From NCBI GenBank assembly GCA_001870995.2, contig MLAV02000002.1, positions 1-64,000 of the forward strand: a stretch of DNA of 64,000 bases, in the 5' to 3' direction. The stretch comes from Chitinophaga sp. CB10. GTDB taxonomy: Bacteria > Bacteroidota > Bacteroidia > Chitinophagales > Chitinophagaceae. A program made the position numbers and the translations under genes. The notes beneath the pieces were generated by a model that saw nothing but the letters and a program-made list of their open reading frames with translations, was not told the DNA's origin and did not search any database. Shown here piece after piece: positions 49,204 to 57,741 of this stretch; the first letter of the stretch is position 1; each line of letters begins with the position of its first letter.

Positions 49204-50631
49204 TTATTTTATGCTGGCTGATTCCAGGTACTGCTGTGCATAGGCAACCCAGTCCTTCGAATCCTTCAGTACCACGGCCGGCTTCACGCCCGTGTTATCC
49301 ACGCCCTGTCCCTTATCGATCCGCCGGTTCCTGCTCGTAGGATATCCCACTACAAATGGCAGCGTCCTGAATTTCGCTACCCGCACATTAGCGTAATCCG
49401 CAATCCCGGCGCTGGGCACGCCCATCAGCGTGGTTTTCTTACTTTGCTTCGCCTGCAGCAAAAATTCTTCCGTAGTGCTGGCGCAACCGCCGTCCATCAG
49501 TACCACTACTTTTTTGGGAGTAGGTTCATTCACCGGCACTTTTTTCCAGGTATCCCTGGAAATGGCTACCATCCTGCCTTTGTTGGCGCTCATCGTATCT
49601 ACTACTTTTTGCAGGGCGGCCTTCGTATCTGCCGGCATGTTGGCATCCAGGAGTTCTTTCCAGCTGTTGATATTGTCTTCCGTCGCCCATACATCGGCGC
49701 CGGTTATACGAATAGAATCCGTGTACAGTAAAGGGCTTACCGGCGCAAATGCCGCATCGCTGCCGCCGCCGTTGCCACGCACGTCAATGATGAGGTTGGG
49801 ATGCGCGGCCAGGGCCTGCTGATGCGCTTTCATAACACTGTCGATCGCACGCAGCTGATCCTGCTCAAAAGATGCCATGCGCAGGTAATAAGTTTTATCG
49901 GAAAGCTTTTTAGCGAAGGTGGCTGGCGGTGCGGCCTCCGCTTGCTGTGCAGCAGGCTTGCCCACGCTTTCCCGGATCCATTTACCAAAGGAATTACTAT
50001 TGGTAACAAGACTGATGTTTTTCAGCAGTCCCATGTCCGTATATTCGAAACCGTTAAACACATAGTTCACCGTATCGTACTTCAGCTCCATCACAATATC
50101 CCCTTTGCGCCACTTGTTGTCGTTCGATAACAATACCTGCGCTACGTAATCCCTGAATTTATTTTTCGATTCCGTAACGGCAATGCGCAGAGTACCTTCT
50201 TCATTCCAGAAAATGCCTTCCGGGCCGGTGGAGGTCTTCAGGCGGGTGATGGTCCAGCCGCTGAGGGGCACAGGCTCTACTTCCTTGCGGGCTGCGCGGG
50301 CGCGCGCAATGGCCGGCAACGCATGACGGCTGTTATCCGCAGGCCGGTCCAGGATCAGGTGACCATCATGGAACCAATCGATATATTGTTTGACAAGAAA
50401 CAGGCAGTAGGTAGGCCTTACCGCTTCCGGAGCCAGCTGCTCCAGGCTGTTCACCAGGCTGTCGTACGATTTACTGCCGTATAATTTTACTTTATCGTTG
50501 AATCCGGAATAATTGGTTTCCACTTTTTGCCTGATGTACTTAAATTCAGCAGCACAATCGCAGGCGGGAGCTTGCGCATAAGCGCTGCCGGCTGCCATCA
50601 GCAGGATAAATATGGACAACTTAATTTTCAT
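49204..50631 (-). CDS. S41-family secreted peptidase
   Basis: The protein has 475 residues with a signal peptide (AGSAYAQ). The C-terminal S41 core (about 265-470) has LIIDVRGNGGGSDAAF, then VVLMDGGCASTTEEFLLQAK, with the nucleophilic Ser of CAST and the general-base Lys of QSKKTTLMG. The N-terminal 260 residues are a helical and beta domain without an obvious PDZ. It is probably a periplasmic or secreted C-terminal-processing-type protease. The rhomboid genes are next upstream but have their own gap. Confidence 0.9.
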   Translation of the reverse strand: MKIKLSIFILLMAAGSAYAQAPACDCAAEFKYIRQKVETNYSGFNDKVKLYGSKSYDSLVNSLEQLAPEAVRPTYCLFLVKQYIDWFHDGHLILDRPADNSRHALPAIARARAARKEVEPVPLSGWTITRLKTSTGPEGIFWNEEGTLRIAVTESKNKFRDYVAQVLLSNDNKWRKGDIVMELKYDTVNYVFNGFEYTDMGLLKNISLVTNSNSFGKWIRESVGKPAAQQAEAAPPATFAKKLSDKTYYLRMASFEQDQLRAIDSVMKAHQQALAAHPNLIIDVRGNGGGSDAAFAPVSPLLYTDSIRITGADVWATEDNINSWKELLDANMPADTKAALQKVVDTMSANKGRMVAISRDTWKKVPVNEPTPKKVVVLMDGGCASTTEEFLLQAKQSKKTTLMGVPSAGIADYANVRVAKFRTLPFVVGYPTSRNRRIDKGQGVDNTGVKPAVVLKDSKDWVAYAQQYLESASIK

Positions 50632-50693
50632 AGGAGGTTTGGTTTATTACAAAATAAGGCTTTTCAGACCTCAAATATGGGAATTTTTTGTAA

Positions 50694-52313
50694 TTAATCA
50701 AGATTTTCCTGGTCAGGCGGTATCCCCTGCTGTATTTTCAGTATCCTCTTCTTTGCGCCGGGGTGCAGCACCAGGCCTACCAGCATGCCGCTGACGAGCC
50801 CTCCGATATGCGCCGCGTTATCAATCCCTCCGCTGAGGCCCCACAGCAGGTTATACCCGATCAGGATGAGGATATTATAGAGCTGCCGTTTGGCGTATTC
50901 ATTTTTATAGGCCTTTGCCAGGAATACCACGCACATGCCGAACAGGCCGAAGATAGCCCCGGAAGCACCCACACTCACCGTATCCGGATGCCAGGCTATA
51001 CTGGCGGCGCTGGCTACTATCCCGGAGACCAGGTAGGCTATAAGCAGGCGTTTACCGCCGAGGAGCGGTTCCAGGAAAGCCCCGGCAAACGCAAGTCCAA
51101 ACATATTGGAAGCCATGTGTACCAGGCCCCCATGCAGGAAGGTGCTGGTAAGTAAGCGCCACCACTCCCCGTTTACGGTGAAAGGCCTGTAATTGGCGCC
51201 CCAGCGCAGGAGGTCATCCGCCCGGAAGGCCATCGCGCCTAGTCCGGCCGCCACCATCGCCAGGTACACCCCGATGTTGATATACATCAGTGCCGGCGTA
51301 ATATAATAGCCTTTATGGGGCTTCAGGAAAGAAGGCTGGGAAGGGCGTACCGGCCTTGTCCGGCCTTCCGCAGGATCAGTTGCGCCGCCGCCCCGGCGCG
51401 GGCGATGCCAATCATTACCATAAGCGCTTTCATCCGGTTTTATTTTCGTGTACACGACAATGGCCACCCAGGCTATCAACCCAAGCAGGAAAGTCAGTAC
51501 CGTCCAGATAATGGAAGGAGTATGCTGCGCAAAATCGCCAAAGCGGGGTTGCAACAATATTTTTCCGCTGCCCGCAAACGCTTTGTTTTCATCAATGGCG
51601 GCCAGCCATGCCTCTTTATCCTGGCCGTTGGGCACCTTTTCCAGGTAGCTGAAGTGGTGCACATCCAGGCGATCAAACTGCCGCTGGCTTTCGCCTGCAA
51701 ACTGCCTGAACTCCTGCTGCTTCTCTTCCGGGCTTAATTTGTTGCTGATCGTCTTGCTGTATTTGAGCGCATACCAGGCCACGGTCCGGTGGCTGGCAGT
51801 ATCCGCAGGTTGGTCGTAAACAGGCAGCACTACATACAGGTACATCTTAAAGTCTGCATTCATTCTGCCGGCAACTTCCGCATCATTTACCACCCCTGCA
51901 TTTACTTTGTCTATATAGGATTGGGTGAGATGATAATATTTCGCAGGGGGTACTTTCGTAATGTCTGATATCACTTTCAGGCTGGTCAGCCTGCCGGTGG
52001 CAGCGGTCATATAGGACTGGGCCAGTACGGTAGGCGCGCTCATGGCCAGCCAGAGAAACAATTGGATCAGGAATACCTTATTCTCAGGATTTCGCAGCTG
52101 TAATTTCAACAAACGCTCCCTGAAAAAGATAAGGATAGGAATCCAGGCCAAACCCATAGGCGCCCAGTATTCCAGCACATCCTGGTCTACCTCAAATAAT
52201 TCAAACCTGATGAAAAACAGCCAGTGGCAGGCCGTGTATATAAGTAAGTAGGAAATGGCGACTATCAGGTACGGCCATACGAAAACCCGTAATTTCTCTT
52301 GCAGCTGATCCAT
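50694..52313 (-). CDS. rhomboid-family protein with N-terminal extension
   Basis: The protein has 539 residues. The N-terminal 300 residues hold about four membrane helices and a soluble segment with no known motif. The rhomboid domain (about 330-520) has GASGAIFGLFG, with the catalytic Ser, HGGLVHMASNMFGLAFAGAF (the HxxxN helix) and AHIGGLVSGMLVG, with the catalytic His. It should cleave membrane proteins within their helices. A second rhomboid gene lies just upstream, separated by 46 bases and on the same strand. Confidence 0.9.
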   Translation of the reverse strand: MDQLQEKLRVFVWPYLIVAISYLLIYTACHWLFFIRFELFEVDQDVLEYWAPMGLAWIPILIFFRERLLKLQLRNPENKVFLIQLFLWLAMSAPTVLAQSYMTAATGRLTSLKVISDITKVPPAKYYHLTQSYIDKVNAGVVNDAEVAGRMNADFKMYLYVVLPVYDQPADTASHRTVAWYALKYSKTISNKLSPEEKQQEFRQFAGESQRQFDRLDVHHFSYLEKVPNGQDKEAWLAAIDENKAFAGSGKILLQPRFGDFAQHTPSIIWTVLTFLLGLIAWVAIVVYTKIKPDESAYGNDWHRPRRGGGATDPAEGRTRPVRPSQPSFLKPHKGYYITPALMYINIGVYLAMVAAGLGAMAFRADDLLRWGANYRPFTVNGEWWRLLTSTFLHGGLVHMASNMFGLAFAGAFLEPLLGGKRLLIAYLVSGIVASAASIAWHPDTVSVGASGAIFGLFGMCVVFLAKAYKNEYAKRQLYNILILIGYNLLWGLSGGIDNAAHIGGLVSGMLVGLVLHPGAKKRILKIQQGIPPDQENLD

Positions 52314-52359
52314 GTTCTAAACGTTTGGGCTACTGCAAAATACGGATTTTCGCTTACCC

Positions 52360-53196
52360 CTAGAGCTTATTGGAATATTCTTCCAATGTCCTGCGCTCTT
52401 CGCTGGTCAGGCTGATCATTCCCTTGCGCTGAATTTTCTCCAGGATGGCATCCACCTGCTTCTCCCGCCGGGCTTTATCAATACGGTACTGGTCATCAAT
52501 ACTGCGGTATGGTTGATGTTGCCGGAAGAAGTTGTTGCGGATGAGGAGGATGTAAGGTCTGGTAAGTACAATATAGATGAAAAAGATACAGGGCAACAGT
52601 ATCGCAGCAATGTACAGGTAGTGGACCTGCAATATCGCCGGATGTAAGGCTATCATCACCAGCAGCCCTGTGACAGCGCCCGCCAGGTGCGCTTCATGGC
52701 CGATATTATCCGACTGCGAACGGATGCCGTAGATGGAAATAAAAATATACCCGATAGCGTATAACCATCCCGGTAAGGACAGGATACCGAGTATATTCAC
52801 ATACATATCAGGCGTATAGGCAATGGCCGCAAACACCACGCCTGCCACGGCGCCACTGGCCCCTACCGCGCTGTAATCCCCGTGATGGCGGTGGATAAAC
52901 AAAGCGAACAGCTGACCGCCGGTTAAGCTGGCAAAGTAGATGAGAAACAGCTGCCATGCTGGAACGACATACACCAGGTCCGCAGCAAAAAAATAAAACG
53001 ACAGCATATTCACTACCAGGTGGCCCCAGCCCACATGCAGAAAGCCTGCTGTAATCACGCGCCAGTACTGACGTTGCAGCAATACCTTCTCCACAACAAA
53101 TTGATATTTGTGAAAGAAATACTTATTCCGGAATCCCTTAAAGGAAAAGACAACATTGGCAAGGAGCAGCAAAATCACGACCAGCGCGGCATTCAT
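52360..53196 (-). CDS. rhomboid-family intramembrane protease
   Basis: The protein has 278 residues from MNAALVVILLLL; the in-frame 39-residue upstream extension crosses the tRNA promoter side and lacks conservation features. Six membrane helices are likely. The signature is FLHVGWGHLVVNMLSFYFFA, GASGAVAGVVF (Ser) and GHEAHLAGAVTGLLV (His). It ends 46 bases before the larger rhomboid gene. The two could be an operon or an old duplication. Substrates are unknown. Confidence 0.92.
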   Translation of the reverse strand: MNAALVVILLLLANVVFSFKGFRNKYFFHKYQFVVEKVLLQRQYWRVITAGFLHVGWGHLVVNMLSFYFFAADLVYVVPAWQLFLIYFASLTGGQLFALFIHRHHGDYSAVGASGAVAGVVFAAIAYTPDMYVNILGILSLPGWLYAIGYIFISIYGIRSQSDNIGHEAHLAGAVTGLLVMIALHPAILQVHYLYIAAILLPCIFFIYIVLTRPYILLIRNNFFRQHQPYRSIDDQYRIDKARREKQVDAILEKIQRKGMISLTSEERRTLEEYSNKL

Positions 53197-53260
53197 AGGT
53201 AAGGTTTTAAAACGGGTTGCGAATGTAAAAATGCAATTATTTTCTTTTTTTAAAAATAAT

Positions 53261-53293
53261 TTTGGTGGAATGAAATTATTGTTGCTATATTTG
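53261..53293 (+). promoter_or_regulatory. promoter of the second tRNA-Asp and tRNA-Tyr
   Basis: TTTG (53261-53264) and TATATTTG (53286-53293), with 21 bases between, match the first tRNA-Asp promoter; CTATATTTGCAACCCC is identical at both loci. Confidence 0.75.
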
Positions 53294-53341
53294 CAACCCC
53301 AAACGGGGAACAAAAACGGCTCAAAAGGCCGCCAGTAGTGA

Positions 53342-53415
53342 GGATCAGTAGTTCAGTTGGTTAGAATGCCGCCCTGTCACGGCGGAGGTCGCGGGTTCGA
53401 GTCCCGTCTGGTCCG
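53342..53415 (+). tRNA. tRNA-Asp (GTC), second copy
   Basis: 74 bases, acceptor GGATCAG with CTGGTCC, anticodon loop CTGTCAC. It differs from the copy at 39171 only at one acceptor pair (G-C to A-U). No CCA is encoded. Confidence 0.97.
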
Positions 53416-53469
53416 CAAAACTTTTTCAAGGAATGGACATCAGGTCCGTTCCTTTTTTTTCTCTCATAA

Positions 53470-53551
53470 GGGCAGGTTCCAGAGTGGCCAAATGGGGCGG
53501 ACTGTAAATCCGCTGTCTACGACTTCATAGGTTCGAATCCTATCCTGCCCA
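53470..53551 (+). tRNA. tRNA-Tyr (GTA)
   Basis: Acceptor GGGCAGG with CCTGCCC, anticodon loop CTGTAAA (GTA) and a long class II variable arm, T-loop TTCGAAT. ACCA follows the acceptor, so CCA appears encoded (53552-53554). It lies 54 bases after tRNA-Asp and is probably co-transcribed. Confidence 0.97.
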
Positions 53552-53574
53552 CCAATTCTACCCTGTGGAACTAT

Positions 53575-53607
53575 AAAAATGGAGACCGTTGGTCTCCATT
53601 TTTTTTT
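53575..53607. terminator. bidirectional terminator
   Basis: The stem AAAATGGAGACC (53576-53587) with GGTCTCCATTTT (53591-53602) is flanked by A on the left and nine T on the right. It serves the tRNA pair on the plus strand and the HAD/ACT gene on the minus strand. Confidence 0.8.
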
Positions 53608-53610
53608 ATC

Positions 53611-54921
53611 TTAATACAGCACCCTGAAGCTGATTGTATTGTCCACTTTCTTCAAAGCCTTCAGCAGCACCTTATCATAATCCGAACGTATATCCGCTAT
53701 CACATACCCGATATGATCGTTGGTCATCAGGTACTGCGATACAATGTTGATCTTGTGATCGGCAAACACCTGGTTGATGCTGGCCATTACGCCGGGCACA
53801 TTCTTATGGATATGAATGCAGCGATGCACGTTGGATACCGCCGGCAGCTGGATATTCGGGAAATTCAGGCTCTTGAAGGAATCCCCGTTATTGATAAAAC
53901 CGGTGATGCGTTTCAGTACGGATGCCGGCTTCTTGAAATCGTCAAACACGATCACTCCTTTTTGCGTGCAGGCGGCCACCGGCAACGCTTTGGACGCCTT
54001 GCCCATATAGGCGATCAGCTTCAGTTTGGAAGCGGCTTCGAGTACCTCTTCTCCGATCTTTTCCTTTCCGCCGGCAACGAGGATGCGCGCCTTCGCTACG
54101 TTCTCTGCATCAGCCTTCTCCACCTGCTTCACCGTATATCCTTCCTTCTTCAGCTGTTTGATCACCTGCTCCGGCACCTGCGCAGTTACCACGCAATGAA
54201 TCCTGTTTTTTGGATAAGAAATAGCAGCGGGCAGGTTGTTGATGTAGAGGAATTCATCGAGGCTCGGCGTCACATGGTCCGCCTTCTCTACTACCGATTT
54301 TCGGGAAATATTCTCTGTAAACGCGTAGAACTTTTTGATCATTCCAAACTCCTTGAGCTGGAAATCGGAATAACCGTCCCCAATCCCGTGAATTTCCCCC
54401 TGCAGCTGCAACTCCTTCAGCAGCTTCACTTTGCCGCCTTCGAAGGACAGCGGGTTGGCTTCATCGTAGCCGATGATTTTTCCTGCTTCATCAAAAACAA
54501 AGGTATTGGCGTAAATATTTTCTTTACGGATATGATAAGGCAATACTACCGGTGTGATGAATTCTTTAAACCCGCCTGATACGATCAGCACATCGTCCGC
54601 ATGGTGTTTAAAAAAGTTTTTATTTCTTGCGAAAGACGGAGAGACCAGCGTTTTCAAATGTTTCACGAGCTGCTTCAGGTGCGTTTTGTTGGCTTCCAGG
54701 AGCTTCACCCTTCCTGCCAGGCTTTCCCTGAACGATAACTTCCCTTCCATGGCCTGGTTCGTGAGGTCTTCAATCTTCCTGTAAATCAGTTCGCGATCCG
54801 GGTGGTCCTGCAATGAAATGCGGGCCAGTTCGTCCAGCGCCTCCACCTGGGTAAAGGTGCTGTCGAAATCTATGATGTAGTATTTTTTATTCACTGACGC
54901 CTTTATTTTGAATAGAAGCAC
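53611..54921 (-). CDS. HAD phosphatase fused to an NAD-less PGDH fragment and an ACT domain
   Basis: The protein has 436 residues. Residues about 12-210 are a HAD-IB phosphoserine-phosphatase-like domain: DFDST (D18, D20), VSGGF and GDGYSD. Residues about 230-340 match the first half of 3-phosphoglycerate dehydrogenase (CVVTAQVPEQVIKQLKKEGY, then EVLEAASKLKLIAYMGKASK), and pass directly to the PGDH-like tail (LKRITGFINNGDSFKSLNFP). The NAD-binding domain with GxGxxG is missing. The C-terminus (about 365-436) is an ACT domain (HIHKNVPGVMASINQVF...IGYVIADI). It can act as a phosphatase but not as a dehydrogenase; the ACT domain may bind serine as feedback. A GTG ten codons in is an alternative start. 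Confidence 0.88.
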   Translation of the reverse strand: MLLFKIKASVNKKYYIIDFDSTFTQVEALDELARISLQDHPDRELIYRKIEDLTNQAMEGKLSFRESLAGRVKLLEANKTHLKQLVKHLKTLVSPSFARNKNFFKHHADDVLIVSGGFKEFITPVVLPYHIRKENIYANTFVFDEAGKIIGYDEANPLSFEGGKVKLLKELQLQGEIHGIGDGYSDFQLKEFGMIKKFYAFTENISRKSVVEKADHVTPSLDEFLYINNLPAAISYPKNRIHCVVTAQVPEQVIKQLKKEGYTVKQVEKADAENVAKARILVAGGKEKIGEEVLEAASKLKLIAYMGKASKALPVAACTQKGVIVFDDFKKPASVLKRITGFINNGDSFKSLNFPNIQLPAVSNVHRCIHIHKNVPGVMASINQVFADHKINIVSQYLMTNDHIGYVIADIRSDYDKVLLKALKKVDNTISFRVLY

Positions 54922-55026
54922 AAAAGTAATAATCAGGCTTTTCTTTTTTTGGAGAATGTTTACAGTAGGTTAATGATAAGTTAACATATGTTCTTTTCGC
55001 TACCCGGTATCTTTGCGCCCAAAAAA

Positions 55027-56364
55027 ATGAAGAAGATGTTGCTGCTGGGCGCGCTGCTGGCCGCCGGCGTTAGTACTTACGCGCAAAAGGCATCGCATGT
55101 GGTGCTGATCACCATCGACGGTTTCCGCCCTGAATTTTATACAGACGCCTCCTGGGGCATGTTCAACCTCCGCCACCTGAAAGAGAACGGCGTGGCTGCC
55201 GACGGCGTAAATTGTATCTTCCCCAGTGTTACCTACCCGGATCATACTTCCATTATAACCGGCGTTGCACCGGCCAAACACGGCGTGTACTACAATGCCC
55301 CGTTCGAGCCTGCCGGCGCTACCGGCCGCTGGTACTGGCACTACGAAGCCATTAAAACGCCTACCCTGTACGACCTGGTGCGCAAAGCCGGTAAAACTTC
55401 CGCCAACGTTATCTGGCCGGTAACCGTTGGAGCGCCGGTAGATTATAACCTGCCGGACATCTGGCCCACCGGGAAAAGTAAAGACCGCCGCGAGGTGACA
55501 GCGGCCGCCTGTACGCCGGCCGGCCTCTGGAAAGAAGTGCAGGACAACGCCACCGGCGCCCTCGCCGCTGCCGACATCACCATGGAAAACGGGGAGCTGA
55601 TCATGGACGAAAACGTTGCCCGCATCGGCGCTTACCTCATCCGGACGTATAAGCCGGCGTTCACCACCCTGCACCTCCCCTGCGCTGATCATTATGAACA
55701 CGAGGAAGGCCGCGACGGGCTGCTGGTGCGTAAAGCCGTAGCCGGGGCCGACAGAGCGCTGGGCACCGTCATCGAATCCCTCAAACGGGCAGGCATATAC
55801 GATAGCACCGTCATCATCGTCACCGGCGATCATGGCTTCGTAAACGTGAAACAGGTGTTTTCGCCCAATATCCTGCTGGCGAAAAATGGACTGATGAATA
55901 ACCCCTCTACCGGCGACTGGAAAGCGCAGTTCCACACCAGCGGCGGCGCTGCCTTCCTGCATCTGAAAGATAAAAACGACGCCGCCACCCTGCAACAAGT
56001 AATCGCCCTGCTCAAAGCTTTGCCGGCTAACCAACAGGCACTGTTTAAAATCATCGATCAAAAACAACTGGCACAGGTAGGCGCAGATCCGAATGCAGCC
56101 CTTGCACTCGCAGCCAGCGACGGGGTGAACATCTCCGGTACGGCTAAAGGCGAACTGGTGAAAGCCGGTAAAGGCGGCGCACATGGGTATTATCCTGACT
56201 TCAGGGAAATTCAAACAGGATTCGTGGCCTTCGGCCCCGGCCTGAAAAAAGGTGTAACAGTAAGAGAGATGAATGTGATGGACGTAGCGCCCGTAGTAGC
56301 AAAACTCCTGGGATTATCCTTCGGTGAAATCGATGGCAAAATACCTGCCGGTATCCTCGAATAA
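55027..56364 (+). CDS. secreted alkaline-phosphatase-superfamily phosphodiesterase
   Basis: The protein has 445 residues from MKKMLLLGALL; an earlier in-frame ATG adds 13. A signal peptide ends at STYAQ. The nucleotide-pyrophosphatase/phosphodiesterase fold has the metal Asp in ITIDGFRPEF, the nucleophile Thr in FPSVTYPDHTSIITG, then CADHYEHEEG and VTGDHGF metal ligands and a C-terminal HGYYPDFREIQTGF, with the last metal His. It would release phosphate or nucleotide products in the periplasm. It is divergent from the HAD/ACT gene. Confidence 0.92.
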   Translation: MKKMLLLGALLAAGVSTYAQKASHVVLITIDGFRPEFYTDASWGMFNLRHLKENGVAADGVNCIFPSVTYPDHTSIITGVAPAKHGVYYNAPFEPAGATGRWYWHYEAIKTPTLYDLVRKAGKTSANVIWPVTVGAPVDYNLPDIWPTGKSKDRREVTAAACTPAGLWKEVQDNATGALAAADITMENGELIMDENVARIGAYLIRTYKPAFTTLHLPCADHYEHEEGRDGLLVRKAVAGADRALGTVIESLKRAGIYDSTVIIVTGDHGFVNVKQVFSPNILLAKNGLMNNPSTGDWKAQFHTSGGAAFLHLKDKNDAATLQQVIALLKALPANQQALFKIIDQKQLAQVGADPNAALALAASDGVNISGTAKGELVKAGKGGAHGYYPDFREIQTGFVAFGPGLKKGVTVREMNVMDVAPVVAKLLGLSFGEIDGKIPAGILE

Positions 56365-56386
56365 AAAACGAAATGAAATATTGCTG

Positions 56387-56425
56387 ACCGGGTTCTCTGC
56401 TACAGCAGGGTAAACCCGGTTTTTC
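56387..56425 (+). terminator. terminator of the phosphodiesterase gene
   Basis: The stem ACCGGGTT (56387-56394) with AACCCGGT (56413-56420) encloses a smaller CTGCT/AGCAG hairpin and is followed by TTTTC. Confidence 0.7.
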
Positions 56426-57474
56426 TATTCAAACTCATAAGCAAAATTCAATATCACCCGGTTACGCTCATCCGGGTTAATAGCGAGATACCTCGCCACC
56501 TCGGCAAAGACGAATTTCTTAATATCATTCTTTACCGTACCTGCCTCCAACCGCCACTTTCCAGGCCCCACAAATTCCAATCCCTTCCCCCGTACGGCCG
56601 CAATAAGGATCATGCTTTCCAGGAGCTTCTTTTTGCTGATACGGATCTTTGTTTTGGTGATCCTGGCCGCTTCCTTAATCGCCATAATAATCCCATCCTG
56701 CACCCCTTCTATCAGCGATCCGCCGAGGAACAACTCGTAGTGATTGGCGAAAGAACGTACATACGAAGTGGTTAACCACAGGGGTTGATAGCAAAAGCTC
56801 ACCTGGTAGGCATAATCCCGTATGGCCGCCTTCAGGTCGAGCCGGAAGAACGGGCTCGCATGCGGATGCTGGGCAATCGCCGTATCCAGCAGCCGGCTGA
56901 TACCCTGCGGATAACAGAATACATTGCGGCGATGATCTTCCCGGTGGTCCGCAGCAATCACTTTCAGGCCGGGATAGAGATAGGCATATTTTTGCAGCAG
57001 CGCCGCCGTTTGTTCGTAATCAGGGGTAAAATCCGGGAAAATAAGCGGATCGGGGGTGAACTCGATCATCACCTGCCCCTGCAATTGCCCGCCAGGTTTT
57101 ACGTTCAACACGAACTCCCCCTGCCGGCCGTCGAGCGTGATCACATCCGCCTGGTGATGGATCTCCATTTCCGTATGCAGGCACAGCGCCACCAATATGG
57201 CTACCGGCAGGGAACTGGTCTGCTGCATATCCGGCTGATCCAGGTGATAAATGCAGTTAATTAACCCGGCAGTCGCTACTTTTTTAGCATTCATCCGGAT
57301 GGCCCGGGTTTCCAGGAATTCAATCTCAATAGTGGTTTCAGGCGTAATCTCAGTTAACATTTCTTCCAATACGAATTCCAGCATATTCGCAAAACCTGTA
57401 AAATGCAGGTTTCCGACAAACATCGCGGGGCGTCTGCGTATTAGCTCACTTAATTTGTTGGCTCGGGTATCCAT
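56425..57474 (-). CDS. GyrB/ParE-like protein lacking the ATP site
   Basis: The protein has 349 residues from MDTRANKLSELIRRRPAMFV; an earlier in-frame ATG adds 13. Along its length it follows the N-terminal half of GyrB: RRRPAMFVG (as RKRPGMYIG), then VMIEFTPDPLIFPDFTPDYE, YAYLYPGLKVIAADHRE, YPQGISRLL and SYVRSFANHYELFLGGSLIE (as FVNNINTHEGGTHL). The GHKL ATP motifs are missing: the Asn-containing helix reads LEFVLEEMLTEI, and no DxGxG or GxHGVG loop is present. The toprim and breakage domains are also absent. It is a degenerate ATPase/transducer module, perhaps a gyrase partner or inhibitor. The function is unknown. Confidence 0.7.
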   Translation of the reverse strand: MDTRANKLSELIRRRPAMFVGNLHFTGFANMLEFVLEEMLTEITPETTIEIEFLETRAIRMNAKKVATAGLINCIYHLDQPDMQQTSSLPVAILVALCLHTEMEIHHQADVITLDGRQGEFVLNVKPGGQLQGQVMIEFTPDPLIFPDFTPDYEQTAALLQKYAYLYPGLKVIAADHREDHRRNVFCYPQGISRLLDTAIAQHPHASPFFRLDLKAAIRDYAYQVSFCYQPLWLTTSYVRSFANHYELFLGGSLIEGVQDGIIMAIKEAARITKTKIRISKKKLLESMILIAAVRGKGLEFVGPGKWRLEAGTVKNDIKKFVFAEVARYLAINPDERNRVILNFAYEFE

Positions 57475-57685
57475 CTCAATAAAAGGGTCAAAATCAAAAA
57501 ATAAAAAATACAATATCGTTGTGCGCTACAGGATTTCTCAGGCAACCCCGTAATCTTATCGTGATAGCAGATAAATGGTCGCTCAAATTAAGGAATAACA
57601 CATTTACAAAGCTGCTATTTATGGAATAATATGATGTGTATAATATTTCAATTGTCATTTTTTGAGAAGGAAAAGGAGAGTTCAC

Positions 57686-57716
57686 CACAAAAAAAAGGCC
57701 GCAACAAGTTGCGGCC
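57686..57716 (-). terminator. terminator of the third SusC/SusD operon
   Basis: The perfect stem GGCCGCAA (57697-57704) with TTGCGGCC (57709-57716) is followed on the minus strand by eight T. Confidence 0.85.
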
Positions 57717-57741
57717 CCGGTAAAAATGAAATCTTTTACTA

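Noticed and set aside
55000..56214. Minus-strand open frame of 404 codons across the phosphodiesterase gene
   Set aside because: The plus strand holds all catalytic motifs and a signal peptide; the antisense product has none.
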